From contig CALSNJ010000001.1 of the NCBI GenBank assembly GCA_943787745.1, forward strand, positions 395,520-459,519: a stretch of 64,000 nucleotides of DNA, given 5' to 3'. The DNA is from an uncultured Alphaproteobacteria bacterium (GTDB taxonomy: Bacteria > Pseudomonadota > Alphaproteobacteria > UBA6615). The position numbers were made by a program, and so were the translations under genes. Positions 53,436 to 63,343 of this stretch are shown here, one piece after another. The first letter of the stretch is position 1. Each line of letters starts with the position of its first letter. A model generated the notes under the pieces. It saw only the letters and a program-made list of their open reading frames with translations, was not told the origin of the DNA and ran no database searches.

Positions 53436-55577
53436 TTATGAAAGATGATCGGCGACGAGGATCGGGTTGTTGAGAAGGGCCATTGTCTCAGCCGGCGTCA
53501 GCCAATCGCCAAGTGCTGAAACATCCGAAGACCGCTCGGCCTTGGCCCGCGCGAGCGTGCTGTGGACGTCGAATTCGGCCGGCACGTCCTGTCTTGTGGA
53601 AAGCTGTACGAGATGCCAGCTGCGCAGCGACGGGTCCCCGGCAAGCAGGCTCAGGGCGGCTCCCGTGTGGCGGGGAAAGCGTGCGAGGTTCTGCTCATAG
53701 GCCGCCAGGATTGCAGGCCGTGAACGACGTCGTTCTTCGGGAGTCCGGAAGATCGCCAGTCGCTTCAGAATTCCGCCCAGCGCCACGCTATCGCTCATCC
53801 AGGACAGAAATGCCGATAGCATCAGTCCGGATGTGACGGGCAGAAGCCAGAGAAACAGCGCGGGTTTGAGCTCGTAGGAGAGGATTGCCAGGATCAGGCC
53901 GAACGCCATGTCCCATCTGTGGCTGCGCAATGCCGCCCCGAATCCGATCCGCCCGTCACCGCGCCGCTGCGGGGCCCAGCCGCTGTCCGCCCCGCTCAGC
54001 ACGGCGCGTACGAAGCCACTCTGGGCGATCATCATGATCGGCGCGTAGAGCACCGAGAACACGAGTTCGAACGCTAGACTGAGGGTCAGCGCCAGCGGGC
54101 CGCCAAACCGGATCAGGCGCGCCGGCCGGATCATGATGGCGAGCCAGCCGAGGAGCTTGGGGGCGAGGACCACACCCATCGACAGAAGAAAAAGCGTGAC
54201 CGCGCGCTCGCTGTCGAAAACTGGCCATGTCGGGAAGAGCGAAGGAGTTTTGAAATATTCTGGCCGGGTCACCGCAGCCTGGACAGCGATCAGCATGCCG
54301 ATCACAACCAACGACAGCCAGAGTAACGAACTCAAATAGGCCATGATTCCGGTCAGAAGATGTAGGCGGGTTGGCCAAGTCAGTCCGCGCGCAAACAGGA
54401 AGCGGATATGCTGAAGGTTGCCCTGGCACCACCGCCGGTCGCGGATCAGGACGTCGATCAGGGACGGAGGTGCCTGCTCGAAACTTTCCGTCAGGTCGGT
54501 GTCGATACGGACTCCCCATCCGGCGCGCTGGAGCAGGGCTGCCTCGATGAAGTCGTGGCTGAGTACATGACCGCCGAACGGGGGCGGCCCCGAGAGTTCG
54601 GGCAGGCGCGCCGCCGCGGCGAAGGCGTCGACGCGGATGATGGCGTTGTGGCCCCAGAAATTGCCGCTTCGGCCATGCCAGGCTGCCAGCCCGTTACCGA
54701 ATATGGGGCCGTAGCATCGGTTTGCGAACTGCTGGAGGCGGGCATAAAGGCTGCGTGCCCCGACAATCGCGGGAAGCGTCTGCAGCAAACCCAGACCGGG
54801 ATCGCGCGCAAGACGTCGGGCCATCTCGATCATGGTTGCCGGCGCGATCAGGCTGTCGGCGTCCAGCACGAGCATTGCGTCCCAGTCTCCGCCCCAGCGC
54901 ATGACCCAGTCGGCGATGTTTCCGGCCTTGCGTTCCGTGTTCTGACGCCGGTGTCGATAGTAGACCGGGCAGGATTCCAGACTTTCCTCGACAAGAGCGC
55001 GAAAGGTCGCTTCTTCGCCGATCCAGGCGTCCGGCCGGTTTGTGTCGCTGAGGATGAAGATGGCGAAGCGGTCCGGCGCCTGCTCGGAAAGTCCACGGGT
55101 CATCGCGGCAAGCGCGGCTGCCACGTTCTGCGGGTCCTCATTGTAGACGGGAGCCAGCAGGGCGGTCCGGATGGACGGCACCTCGTTTTCGACGCGCCGC
55201 GCGCGAACAAGGTCGATCCAGAATTGCCGGAGAAAACCGAGAGCGGCCTGGTTCGCTGCGAAGCCGATCCAGGCGAAGTTGACCGTGAAGACAATTAGGA
55301 ACAACCACTGAAGGGCCGTGATGCCGCCTGCGGCCAGTACGCCGTGCATCTCAAAAGCCCCATAGCCTGTCAGGGCAAGTGTAGCGCCCGACAGCAGCAG
55401 ACGGTTCAGCCATGTGTCCAGCGCCGACAGCAGGCGCCCGCCCGGACGTGGTTTTGCTCGCGGGCCATGTACGGGCTGCCGTAGCATGTCACGCGGGCAT
55501 TCGGGCGGCATGGCCCGGCGTGGAGCAATCGTACCGTCCATGTTAGGCTCGGGACCAGCGATAGAGCCATGTTTCAC
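53436..55577 (-). CDS. opgH: Glucans biosynthesis glucosyltransferase H
   Basis: This 713-residue inner-membrane glycosyltransferase elongates the glucose backbone of osmoregulated periplasmic glucans from UDP-glucose. Two N-terminal membrane segments are followed by a GT2 cytoplasmic domain with APVYNEDP, LVLDADS (D-x-D) and RDRRWCQGN (the R-W motif of processive synthases). Several more membrane segments follow. The end is intact. The ATG at 55577 overlaps the end of the opgG remnant by 35 bases, so the two were once a normal opgGH operon. Initiation may also occur at an ATG at 55541. Confidence 0.9.
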   Translation of the reverse strand: MKHGSIAGPEPNMDGTIAPRRAMPPECPRDMLRQPVHGPRAKPRPGGRLLSALDTWLNRLLLSGATLALTGYGAFEMHGVLAAGGITALQWLFLIVFTVNFAWIGFAANQAALGFLRQFWIDLVRARRVENEVPSIRTALLAPVYNEDPQNVAAALAAMTRGLSEQAPDRFAIFILSDTNRPDAWIGEEATFRALVEESLESCPVYYRHRRQNTERKAGNIADWVMRWGGDWDAMLVLDADSLIAPATMIEMARRLARDPGLGLLQTLPAIVGARSLYARLQQFANRCYGPIFGNGLAAWHGRSGNFWGHNAIIRVDAFAAAARLPELSGPPPFGGHVLSHDFIEAALLQRAGWGVRIDTDLTESFEQAPPSLIDVLIRDRRWCQGNLQHIRFLFARGLTWPTRLHLLTGIMAYLSSLLWLSLVVIGMLIAVQAAVTRPEYFKTPSLFPTWPVFDSERAVTLFLLSMGVVLAPKLLGWLAIMIRPARLIRFGGPLALTLSLAFELVFSVLYAPIMMIAQSGFVRAVLSGADSGWAPQRRGDGRIGFGAALRSHRWDMAFGLILAILSYELKPALFLWLLPVTSGLMLSAFLSWMSDSVALGGILKRLAIFRTPEERRRSRPAILAAYEQNLARFPRHTGAALSLLAGDPSLRSWHLVQLSTRQDVPAEFDVHSTLARAKAERSSDVSALGDWLTPAETMALLNNPILVADHLS

Positions 55578-55980
55578 CGACCGGCCCGCTCTCGTCGAAC
55601 GGCCGGACGCTTAATTCGATCTGCTCGGCCTGTTGGGGGTCGATGGTCACAAAGACCCGAAATCCCCCCGTGGCCGGATTGGGCTGGACGACCTCATCGA
55701 TCAGCTTCCCTTGGGAAACAGCGACATTCGCCCGGATCGAATCTGCCGACCTGTCTTTGGGCAGGGCATAGTCGATCACATATTGCGGGTGGCCGGTCTG
55801 CAGAGCCATGCCATGGGCGCTGCGGATCACGCGCGCCAAGCCGCCGGTGCGGGTCGGCGCGTCGTTCGGCCATGTGAGACGATATGCAAACGGATATGGC
55901 GTGTCCGGGACGATGGCGTTCGCGGGACGCCAATACGCCACGATATTATCGTTGATCTCGGAGTCTGACGGTCGCGGGTT
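55543..55980 (-). pseudogene. opgG: C-terminal remnant of glucans biosynthesis protein G
   Basis: About 145 codons match only the C-terminal sandwich domain of the periplasmic OpgG/MdoD protein, which is normally about 500 residues: DSEINDNIVAYWRP, FAYRLTWPND, the GGFRVFVTIDP strand and the final GETWLYRWS. The frame stays open to at least 56120 but similarity fades above about 55980. No start or signal peptide is present, and the missing two thirds would have to lie where the oppositely oriented 2OG-oxygenase gene now is. A GTG at 55941 could start a small protein of 132 residues, but it would lack an export signal. Confidence 0.8.
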
Positions 55981-56147
55981 GGTGCGGAATTGTATCGGGT
56001 TGCCGGATTTTGAGCGCGGTATCCCGGATTCTGGAGCAATACCATGGCGGTGCTTGGCTGTATTCCCGGTTTTCCGTTTGAGATGGCACGTCGTTTGCGT
56101 ATGACATGCCGGCGCAAGGTGTGCAGGCTGGGAAGAGGAAAGAGCCC

Positions 56148-57107
56148 ATGCGATAACGAGATACCCATCATTGACCTAACAGACCTGATTTCGGGGAAAG
56201 ATGCGGCCGGTGTGGCCGACGAAATAGGTGCGGCCTGTCGCGGTGTCGGGTTCTTCTATGTGACGGGGCATGGCATTCCCGACGAGGTCACAAGACGCTT
56301 TTTTTGCGGAATCCCGAGACGCTTCTTCGCAGCGACGCCCGAAATCAAGAATGCGGCTTCAATCACCCAGTCGCCGCACAATCGCGGATATGTGGGCATG
56401 GGAGAGGAAATCCTTGATCCTGATATGCCGTCCGATTTGAAGGAAGCTTTCAACATCGGCCTTGAGCTTGCAGCCGATGACCCCGAGCTTCTGGCCGGCG
56501 TCCCATTTCGCGGCGTGAACCTTTGGCCGGATTTGCCGGACTGGCGCGACAACATGCTCGACTATTTCGACCGGTGCTGGGACTGGGTATGCAGCTTCAT
56601 CGGGCCTTTGCGATCGATCTCGGATTGCCGGAGGATTACTTCGCGCCCATGTTTGACAAACCCATGTCGACATTGCGCCTGCTGCGCTACCCGCCGCAAA
56701 TCGCGGATGCACAACCCGGCCAGATTGGCGCCGGGGCGCACACGGATTATGGCAATGTCACGATCCTTGCCGTCGATGGGGTCGCGGGGCTTGAAGTGCA
56801 AACCCGGGACGGTCGATGGATGCCCGCGCCGTGCATCGAAGGTGCCTTTGTCTGCAATATCGGCGATTGCCTGATGCGCTGGTCGAACGATATCTATGTG
56901 TCAACGCCGCACCGCGTCACCAATGCCGCCGGGCGCGAACGGTATTCCGCGGCGTTCTTCCTCGACCCCAATCCAGAGGCTGAGGTTGCCTGTTTGTCGA
57001 CCTGTCAAAGCCCTGATCGGCCACCCCGATATGCGCCAATATCAGGTGCCGACTATCTTAAGTCCCGGCTGGATGCGACATATGTTCATCGTGCCGTCAC
57101 CGACTAG
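56148..57107 (+). pseudogene. 2-oxoglutarate/Fe(II)-dependent oxygenase (isopenicillin N synthase-like), with probable frameshifts
   Basis: The protein has the DIOX_N segment IPIIDLTDLIS with GFFYVTGHGIP. After a frame change it continues with the jelly roll: AHTDYGNVTIL (the metal H-x-D), VCNIGDCLMRW and HRV with RERYS, which bind iron and 2-oxoglutarate. One G appears lost in GGG at 56579-56581, since the frame must shift back by one to read LGMQLHRAFAIDLG. An ATG at 56148 with AAGAGGAAAGAG before it becomes the start (MRYEIPIIDL) if one A is removed at 56155-56156. Without these corrections neither half is complete. Confidence 0.8.
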
Positions 57108-57202
57108 GATTTCAGCGCGAACACATCTGTGCGATTGCGCTGGCAGACGCCCGTTCAGTCCCCATATTTCAGATAACGAATTTTCGATCAAAGGACAGGT
57201 AC

Positions 57203-59287
57203 ATGGCGTCTTCAGAGACCAAAACCGCTGAAATCAATCCGGCCATTGCGCATTGGAACGGCCCACTTGGCTTGCCGGAGTTCGCGGCCATCGCGGATCA
57301 TGATTTTGACGCGGCTTTTGCGGCGGCCCTGCCCGCACATCTGGCGGAGATCGAAGCGATCGCACAGAATTCCGAAGCGCCGACATTCGAGAACACGATT
57401 GTGGCGCTCGAATGTGCGGGTGAGCTTCTCGACCGTGCAGCGAGCATTTTTTGGAACCTGTCCGGTGCGAACACCAACGATACAATTCAGGCGCTGGAGC
57501 GAAAACTGGCGCCCGAAATGTCGCGACATTCCTCGGCTATCTCCATGAATTCGGCACTGTTTGACCGGATCGATACGCTTTATCAGAATCGTGAAGATCT
57601 GGGGCTGGATGGCGAAGCCGCGCGGGTTCTCGAACTCACCTGGAAGTCGTTCGTGCGTTCGGGTGCCAAGCTCAATGGTGACGATCAGACCCGGTTTGCG
57701 GCGATCAATGAGCGCCTTGCGACCCTGGGCACGGCGTTTTCACAGAACGTTCTGGCCGATGAAAGTGAATATGCGCTGGTCCTCGAATCCGATGTGGATC
57801 TGGCCGGGTTGCCCGATTTTCTGGTGTCCAGTATGGCGGCGGCGGCGGAAGAGCGTGGCCATCCGGGCAAACATGCTGTCACCCTGTCACGTTCGATCAT
57901 CGAACCTTTCCTGACATTTTCCGAGCGCCGAGATTTGCGGGAGGAAGCCTTCAAGGCGTGGACTGCACGTGGTGAGGGATCGGGTGAACGGGACAACCGG
58001 CCGCTTGTCGCTGAAATGGTGAAGCTGCGCGCCGAGAAGGCGACACTGCTTGGCTATGCCAGCTTTGCCCATTTCAAGCTCGACAACACGATGGCCAAAA
58101 CCCCGGAGAATGTGCGCGCGCTTCTGGAAACCATGTGGGAAAAGGCCCGCAACCGTGCCGCAGAAGAAGCCGTGGACCTTTCGGAACTGATTGCCGCTGA
58201 AGGGCACAATCATGCTGTTGCACCATGGGACTGGCGGTTCTACTCCGAGAAAGTCCGCGCGGCGCGGTTTGATTTCAACGAAGCTGAAATCAAACCCTAT
58301 GTGCAGTTGGAAAAAATGATCGCCGCCGCCTTTGCGACAGCCGAAAAACTCTTCGGGATCACCATTCGCCAACACGAGGGTGTTGAAGCTTATCATCCGG
58401 ATGTTCGGGTTTTCGAAGTGCTGAACGCCGATGGCGATCGCATCGCCGTTTTTCTGGGTGACTATTTTGCACGTTCGTCAAAGCGCTCGGGCGCCTGGAT
58501 GAGTTCGTTCCAGGATCAGCACCGCCTTGCCGGAGAGACTGGTGACCAGGCGCAAATTCCCTTCGTCATCAATGTGATGAACTTCGCAAAGGCCGCTGCG
58601 GGCCAGCCGGTTCTCATCACCATGGATGATGCGCGAACGTTGTTTCATGAGTTCGGCCATGCCCTGCACGGCATGCTCTCGAATGTGACCTACCCGTCGA
58701 TCTCGGGCACGTCGGTCAGTCGCGACTTTGTCGAATTGCCTTCACAGCTTTTCGAGCACTGGCTGACGGTACCGTCGATCCTGCAGGAATATGCCGTGCA
58801 CTATGAAACCGGTGAGCCGATCCCGGATGCCTTGCTGGAGAAGCTGCGGGCGGCTGGCAAGTTCAACAAGGGCTTTACGAATGTGGAGTTCACCTCCTCG
58901 GCACTGGTTGATATGGCGTTCCACGCGCTTTCTCCCGAAGAAGCTGCAGATATCGATCCGGAAGCCTTTCAGGCCGGCGTGCTCGCCGATATCGGAATGC
59001 CGTCAGAGATCGTGATGCGGCACGCAACCCTGCACTTCTCGCATGTCTTCTCCGGCGATGGTTATTCTGCGGGTTATTATTCCTACATGTGGTCCGGGGT
59101 TCTGGATTCCGATGCCTTTCGCGCCTTTGAGGAAACCGGCGATGCGTTTGATCCGGCAACGGCCGAGAAACTTTATCGCCATATCTATTCCTCGGGCGGG
59201 TCCATGGACCCGGAGGACGCCTATATCGCCTATCGCGGGAAATTGCCGACACCCGATGCCCTGATGGAAAAGGAAGGGCTCGCCTAG
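57203..59287 (+). CDS. dcp: Peptidyl-dipeptidase / oligopeptidase (M3 family)
   Basis: This 694-residue zinc metallopeptidase has HEFGHALHG at residue 482 (zinc ligands H482 and H486, catalytic E483) and the downstream Glu-containing FVELPSQLFEHW with the third ligand. The layout and the GFTNVEFTSSALVDMAFH end match peptidyl-dipeptidase Dcp, which removes dipeptides from the C-terminus of oligopeptides in the cytoplasm. AAAGGACAG precedes the ATG. It is intact and probably a housekeeping gene. A new transcription unit follows after 73 bases. Confidence 0.9.
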   Translation: MASSETKTAEINPAIAHWNGPLGLPEFAAIADHDFDAAFAAALPAHLAEIEAIAQNSEAPTFENTIVALECAGELLDRAASIFWNLSGANTNDTIQALERKLAPEMSRHSSAISMNSALFDRIDTLYQNREDLGLDGEAARVLELTWKSFVRSGAKLNGDDQTRFAAINERLATLGTAFSQNVLADESEYALVLESDVDLAGLPDFLVSSMAAAAEERGHPGKHAVTLSRSIIEPFLTFSERRDLREEAFKAWTARGEGSGERDNRPLVAEMVKLRAEKATLLGYASFAHFKLDNTMAKTPENVRALLETMWEKARNRAAEEAVDLSELIAAEGHNHAVAPWDWRFYSEKVRAARFDFNEAEIKPYVQLEKMIAAAFATAEKLFGITIRQHEGVEAYHPDVRVFEVLNADGDRIAVFLGDYFARSSKRSGAWMSSFQDQHRLAGETGDQAQIPFVINVMNFAKAAAGQPVLITMDDARTLFHEFGHALHGMLSNVTYPSISGTSVSRDFVELPSQLFEHWLTVPSILQEYAVHYETGEPIPDALLEKLRAAGKFNKGFTNVEFTSSALVDMAFHALSPEEAADIDPEAFQAGVLADIGMPSEIVMRHATLHFSHVFSGDGYSAGYYSYMWSGVLDSDAFRAFEETGDAFDPATAEKLYRHIYSSGGSMDPEDAYIAYRGKLPTPDALMEKEGLA

Positions 59288-59360
59288 GCGGGAATTGACT
59301 CAGGAGCGTCCGCGCGGCACCAACGTAGGTAACAAATCTACGAATTGGGGAGCGCGAGTG

Positions 59361-60233
59361 ATGGGTGAAAAACTGGGAATGATTGGTCTGGGCAAGATGG
59401 GCCTCGGCCTGGCGCAACAGATGCTGGCCGATGGCCACACGGTTTGCGGCTACGATATTGATCCGTCCCGGATGCAGATGCTGGCGGATGCTGGCGGGAC
59501 GCCTGTACCGAATGCACGCGAGGTTGCCCTCAATAGCGACATCACGTTCTCAATTCTGCTCAAGCCCGAACATATCGAGGAAAACCTGTTCGGGCCTGAT
59601 GGGATCGACAAAGCGAGCAAGACCGGGCTGATCCATGTCGAGATGAGCACCATGCCGCCGTCCTACAGCAAGGACCTCGCGGTGAAACTCGCGACCAGCG
59701 GGATCGACATGCTCGATGCGCCGATTTCAGGCTCCACCCCACAGGTCGATGCGCGCACCATTACCTTTATGGTCGGTGGCAGTGATGATGCCTTTGCGCG
59801 GGTCCAGCCGATCATCGCGCCGATATCGGCCGACGCCACACACACAGGACCATCCGGCTCTGGCGGTGTCATGAAGGTTGTCACCAATATGTTCGTGAAT
59901 GCCAGCACGGCCCTGATCGCGGAGATGCTGTTGACCGGCGAGCGTGCCGGATTGTCGCCGGAGGTCATGCGCCATTGCCTGCCCAAAGGCTCGGTGCGTG
60001 GGGCGATGCTCGATATGAGCCTGGACCCGTTCTTCAATCGTGATTTTACCGCGCGTGGTGCGGTTGAGATTTTCGTCAAGGATATGGGGATCGCGATTGA
60101 TCTGGCCAAGGAAAGTGGCCTCGACCTGGAAGTGCTTCCAGCTGCTCGGGCGATGTTCCAGAAGGCAGAGGCCGCGGGTTGGGGCAAGGACGATGCCATC
60201 CGGGTGGTTGAAGTCTATGAGGGGAAGGATTGA
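59361..60233 (+). CDS. NAD(P)-dependent beta-hydroxyacid dehydrogenase (HIBADH/tartronate semialdehyde reductase family)
   Basis: This 290-residue protein has the Rossmann motif GLGKMGLGLA, the substrate loop DAPISGSTPQ and the catalytic Lys region GGVMKVVTNMF. It is clearly different from the two other family members in the window. GGGGAG before the ATG at 59361 fixes the start. It is followed after 7 bases by an isocitrate/isopropylmalate-type dehydrogenase. The two probably handle consecutive hydroxyacids, for example tartrate-like compounds, but the substrate is not fixed by the sequence. Confidence 0.85.
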   Translation: MGEKLGMIGLGKMGLGLAQQMLADGHTVCGYDIDPSRMQMLADAGGTPVPNAREVALNSDITFSILLKPEHIEENLFGPDGIDKASKTGLIHVEMSTMPPSYSKDLAVKLATSGIDMLDAPISGSTPQVDARTITFMVGGSDDAFARVQPIIAPISADATHTGPSGSGGVMKVVTNMFVNASTALIAEMLLTGERAGLSPEVMRHCLPKGSVRGAMLDMSLDPFFNRDFTARGAVEIFVKDMGIAIDLAKESGLDLEVLPAARAMFQKAEAAGWGKDDAIRVVEVYEGKD

Positions 60234-60240
60234 GGCGGAT

Positions 60241-61281
60241 ATGACTTCAAGCTATTCAATCTGCCTGCTGCCGGGCGACGGAATCGGGACCGAAGTCATC
60301 GATTGCGGGTGTCGCGTCCTTGATGCACTGACCGCGCAAGGCGGGCCGCAGTTCATCTATGATATTCAACCCGCAGGCTACGATACGTTCCTGGATGTCG
60401 GGCATTCATTGCCCTCGGCCACGCTGGAGGCCGCGAAAGCTGCCGATGCCGTGTTGCTCGGTGCCATGGATGTGGCGCAGATACCGCCCCATGGAGGCGA
60501 TCCTCTCGGTGGTCTGCGAATCGGGCTTGAGGTCAGCGCCAGCATCCGACCGTCTGCGACGATTCCGGGTATCAAGTCTCCGGCGGCCGATATCGATTGC
60601 GTGATCGTGCGCGAGGTGACCGAAGGTCTTTACTCGCGTGACGAATATATGGGGGATGACGACGCGGCTTATGCCATTCGGGTGATAACCCGGGAGGCGT
60701 CGACCAAGGCCGCCCGTATGGCGTTCGAAGAAGCGCGTATGCGCGAGAAACGTTCCGGCAAACCCGGCTTGGTGACGGCTGTCCACAAGGTTGGGGTCCT
60801 GAAGCTGAGTGACGGATTGTTTCTTGAAGCCTGCGCTGATGTTGCCCGGGACTATCCGGACATCGCCTATGAAACCCGCAACGTCGATGCCTGTGCCATG
60901 GATATGGTCCGCGAACCCGGTGCCTTTGATGTGATTCTTGCGACCAATGTTTTTGGCGATATTCTGTCCGATGTGGCAGCAGGAATGGCGGCCGGTCTGG
61001 GGCTTGCGGCCTCGGCCTGTATTGGCGACCGCTGGGCCTATTTTGAGCCCGTCCACGGCACGGCGCCCGATATTGCGGGACAGGGCGTTGCCAACCCCTG
61101 CGCGACGGTCCTGACAGCCGGGATGATGCTCCGCTATCTGGGGGAAGGTTCAAGCGCCGATGCTGTCGAAGCTGCCGTCTATGCGGTACTTGCCGAGGGT
61201 CAGGTGCGCACCGGTGATCTCGGCGGGACAGCCACGAGTGCGCAAATGACCGACGCAATCCTTGCGATGCTCAACGCATAG
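60241..61281 (+). CDS. Isocitrate/isopropylmalate dehydrogenase family protein
   Basis: This 346-residue protein has [11 protein letters not shown] at the N-terminus, [10 protein letters not shown], the catalytic Lys segment [11 protein letters not shown] and [14 protein letters not shown] with the metal-binding Asp residues. The substrate-side loop reads [17 protein letters not shown], not a classic IPMDH or IDH form. It oxidatively decarboxylates or oxidises a 2-hydroxyacid with NAD(P); tartrate/malate-type and homoisocitrate-type substrates remain possible. GAGGCGG precedes the ATG. A stand-alone role in leucine synthesis is not supported by context. Confidence 0.85.
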   Translation: MTSSYSICLLPGDGIGTEVIDCGCRVLDALTAQGGPQFIYDIQPAGYDTFLDVGHSLPSATLEAAKAADAVLLGAMDVAQIPPHGGDPLGGLRIGLEVSASIRPSATIPGIKSPAADIDCVIVREVTEGLYSRDEYMGDDDAAYAIRVITREASTKAARMAFEEARMREKRSGKPGLVTAVHKVGVLKLSDGLFLEACADVARDYPDIAYETRNVDACAMDMVREPGAFDVILATNVFGDILSDVAAGMAAGLGLAASACIGDRWAYFEPVHGTAPDIAGQGVANPCATVLTAGMMLRYLGEGSSADAVEAAVYAVLAEGQVRTGDLGGTATSAQMTDAILAMLNA

Positions 61282-61343
61282 TCTTTCGGCAGGCGCTGGG
61301 CCTGTTTAAGATGCACAAAACTGTCCAACGGGGAACAAACGCC

Positions 61344-62186
61344 ATGGATATCACCACCGACGACATTGAAATCTACAAGCACGGCGACAAGCCGATGATC
61401 ATTCGTCTGATCCGTCCCGAGGGCAATGGCCCGCATCCGGTGATCGTCGATCTGCATGGTGGCGGCTGGGGCAAGGGGCACCCGAGCGAATGTACGGCGC
61501 GCGGCGAGGTCTTTGCCCAGAACGGGATCGCTTCGGCCGGGCTGGATTTCCGGCAGTCCGCGGATCGCTACCCGTCTTCGCTCGAAGACATCAACTATGC
61601 CGTGCGCTGGCTGAAGGTTCATGCGGACGAACTGAACCTCGATGCCGATCGTGTGGCGCTCAATGGACAGTCGAGCGGGGGCCATCTGGCGATGCTGACG
61701 GCCATGCGTCCGGCTGATCCGCGTTACACCACGCTGGAGGTCGAGGGCGCGGGGCGCGATATCGACGCGTCCGTGCGCTGTGTTGGCATGATGTGGCCGG
61801 TGATCAACCCCCTGTCACGCTACCGCCGTGTGGTGCGCTTCCTGGAGGCCGGTGATCCCCCGGGCTGGGTGGGTGATCTGCGCGAGCGCCATCACACCTA
61901 TTGGGTGGACGAAGACACCATGGAAGAAGGCAATCCCATGCTCGCGCTGGAGCGTGGCGAGGAGCTGGTGATTTTACCGTCGATCTGGATGCAGGGTCAG
62001 CCTGACCCGGTGCATGATTACCGGGATCCGGACTCACCGCTGGACCTCAATGAACCCGAGCGTTTCGTCGCGAACTACCGCAAGGCCGGGGGCACGATGG
62101 AGATCGTGCATGTCGAACAGGCGAACCGTTCCGACCCTGCGCTGCTGGGACCGATGGTGGACTTTTTTAAGGCCAACCTCGCCTAG
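61344..62186 (+). CDS. Alpha/beta hydrolase fold protein (esterase, HSL/BD-FAE type)
   Basis: This 280-residue hydrolase has HGGGWGKGH (oxyanion) and NGQSSGGHLAML with the nucleophile Ser. The catalytic acid and His are in the C-terminal DPVHDYRDPD and HVEQANRSDP region, where the usual His is less clear. It probably cleaves a carboxyl ester. GGGGA lies about 9 bases before the ATG at 61344. It converges on the DUF1330 gene. Confidence 0.8.
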   Translation: MDITTDDIEIYKHGDKPMIIRLIRPEGNGPHPVIVDLHGGGWGKGHPSECTARGEVFAQNGIASAGLDFRQSADRYPSSLEDINYAVRWLKVHADELNLDADRVALNGQSSGGHLAMLTAMRPADPRYTTLEVEGAGRDIDASVRCVGMMWPVINPLSRYRRVVRFLEAGDPPGWVGDLRERHHTYWVDEDTMEEGNPMLALERGEELVILPSIWMQGQPDPVHDYRDPDSPLDLNEPERFVANYRKAGGTMEIVHVEQANRSDPALLGPMVDFFKANLA

Positions 62187-62194
62187 CAAGCCGT

Positions 62195-62488
62195 CTATTC
62201 AATACCTTCGACAAACCGCAGATCGCGGGTCACGCCGCCATCAAGCGCCACCAGGGCTGCCTGATATTCCGGCCCGTCATGGGTGGCCACCGCTGCTTCG
62301 AGGGAATCGAACAGAATGATGGTGGTCCGCTCCAGGATACCGGCTTCATAGGCCTTGGAAGCCGCGCCGCGGGTCAGAAACGTGCCGCCGCCATTGGCGA
62401 TTGCCGGTCCGGCGAGTTCGATATAGGCGGCAAACTTCTCGGGATCATCAATCGAGTGGTAGGCAGCAACCCAGTATGCTTTGGCCAT
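62195..62488 (-). CDS. DUF1330 domain-containing protein
   Basis: This 97-residue dimeric alpha/beta-barrel protein starts MAKAYWVAAYHS, and has FLTRGAASKAYE and the ILFDSLEAAVATHDGPEYQAAL segment typical of DUF1330. Its function is unknown; related small barrels act as mono-oxygenases or isomerases. GGAGAAC precedes the ATG at 62488. It lies downstream of the hydrolase at 62530, on the same strand, with 41 bases between. Confidence 0.85.
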   Translation of the reverse strand: MAKAYWVAAYHSIDDPEKFAAYIELAGPAIANGGGTFLTRGAASKAYEAGILERTTIILFDSLEAAVATHDGPEYQAALVALDGGVTRDLRFVEGIE

Positions 62489-62529
62489 AATGTTCTCCGG
62501 AGTGATACAGTGAAAACAGTTGTTTGTGC

Positions 62530-63339
62530 CTAGACGGATGCCTCGGCCTTGTCGAGAAACGCCTGCACCGTCGTATTCCATTTTTCAGGATGGCGGCGGT
62601 AAGAATAGTGACCACCATCATCGAAAAACTGAAGCTCGGAGCCGGGGATGGCTTCGTTCAGATCCTGGGCGAAATAGTAGGGGATGGTCGCGTCATCCAT
62701 GGTGCCGATAATCAGTGCTGGCTTGTCGATCTTCCCGATTTCGCTGGTGCGATCATGCGCGAGCATCATATCGAGGCGCGCAGCGAGGATTTCGACAGAG
62801 CCAATCGTCTCCAGTGCCCGTTTCTCCAGTTCCATGACCGCATCGAAATTGTGGCGGAATTGATCGGCACCTGAAGTGAACATGCTCGAGACCTTCACAT
62901 ACTCTTCGGGGCCGTAGGATTCCGCGATCCGTTTCCGGGTAAGCGCCACCCGGGTGATGAACTCGTCGGCGGTGACCCAGGTGTTGTTGAAGATGCAGCC
63001 GCGCACCCGGTTGGGATGGTCGAGGGCCAGGTTTTGCAGGATGCAGCCGCCCGTCGATGTGCCCACGATATGGGCTTTGTCGATGCCAAGCGTATCCATC
63101 AGGGCGATAACGTCGTCGGCGATGGCCTGTGTGGAGTAAGCACCGGGTCCGGTGGGCTTGTCACTTTCGCCCGTGCCGCGATGGTCGAAAGTCACAGCGC
63201 GATAACGCTTGGCGAAATGATCCAGCTGGAAGGACCAGGCATCATAGAGACCCACAAGCCCGGGAATAAAAATAAAGGCGTCACCCTCGCCAGCATCGGC
63301 GCAGTTCAGGGTGATGTGTCCGATATCGATACGCGCCAT
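62530..63339 (-). CDS. Alpha/beta hydrolase
   Basis: This 269-residue hydrolase has FIPGLVGLYDAW, DHRGTGESDKP and the nucleophile elbow GTSTGGC (Ser in place of the usual G-x-S-x-G form G-T-S-T-G). GTMDDATIPY carries the acid and GGHYSYRRHP the catalytic His. It resembles 3-oxoadipate enol-lactonase-like and hydrolase-fold dioxygenase relatives. AAGGAC 8 bases before the ATG at 63339 fixes the start; it overlaps the end of the upstream AhpD-like gene region by only 4 bases of spacing. Confidence 0.85.
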   Translation of the reverse strand: MARIDIGHITLNCADAGEGDAFIFIPGLVGLYDAWSFQLDHFAKRYRAVTFDHRGTGESDKPTGPGAYSTQAIADDVIALMDTLGIDKAHIVGTSTGGCILQNLALDHPNRVRGCIFNNTWVTADEFITRVALTRKRIAESYGPEEYVKVSSMFTSGADQFRHNFDAVMELEKRALETIGSVEILAARLDMMLAHDRTSEIGKIDKPALIIGTMDDATIPYYFAQDLNEAIPGSELQFFDDGGHYSYRRHPEKWNTTVQAFLDKAEASV

Positions 63340-63343
63340 GGGG

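Noticed and set aside
55942..56147. An insertion sequence or phage attachment site causing the opgG truncation
   Set aside because: No transposase, terminal inverted repeat, direct repeat or tRNA end was found near the junction.
56278..56320. A further compensated frameshift in the 2OG oxygenase where FFCGIPRRFF replaces an expected FFAESRRFF-like stretch
   Set aside because: It needs two separate changes that cancel; the observed frame is open and could simply be divergent.
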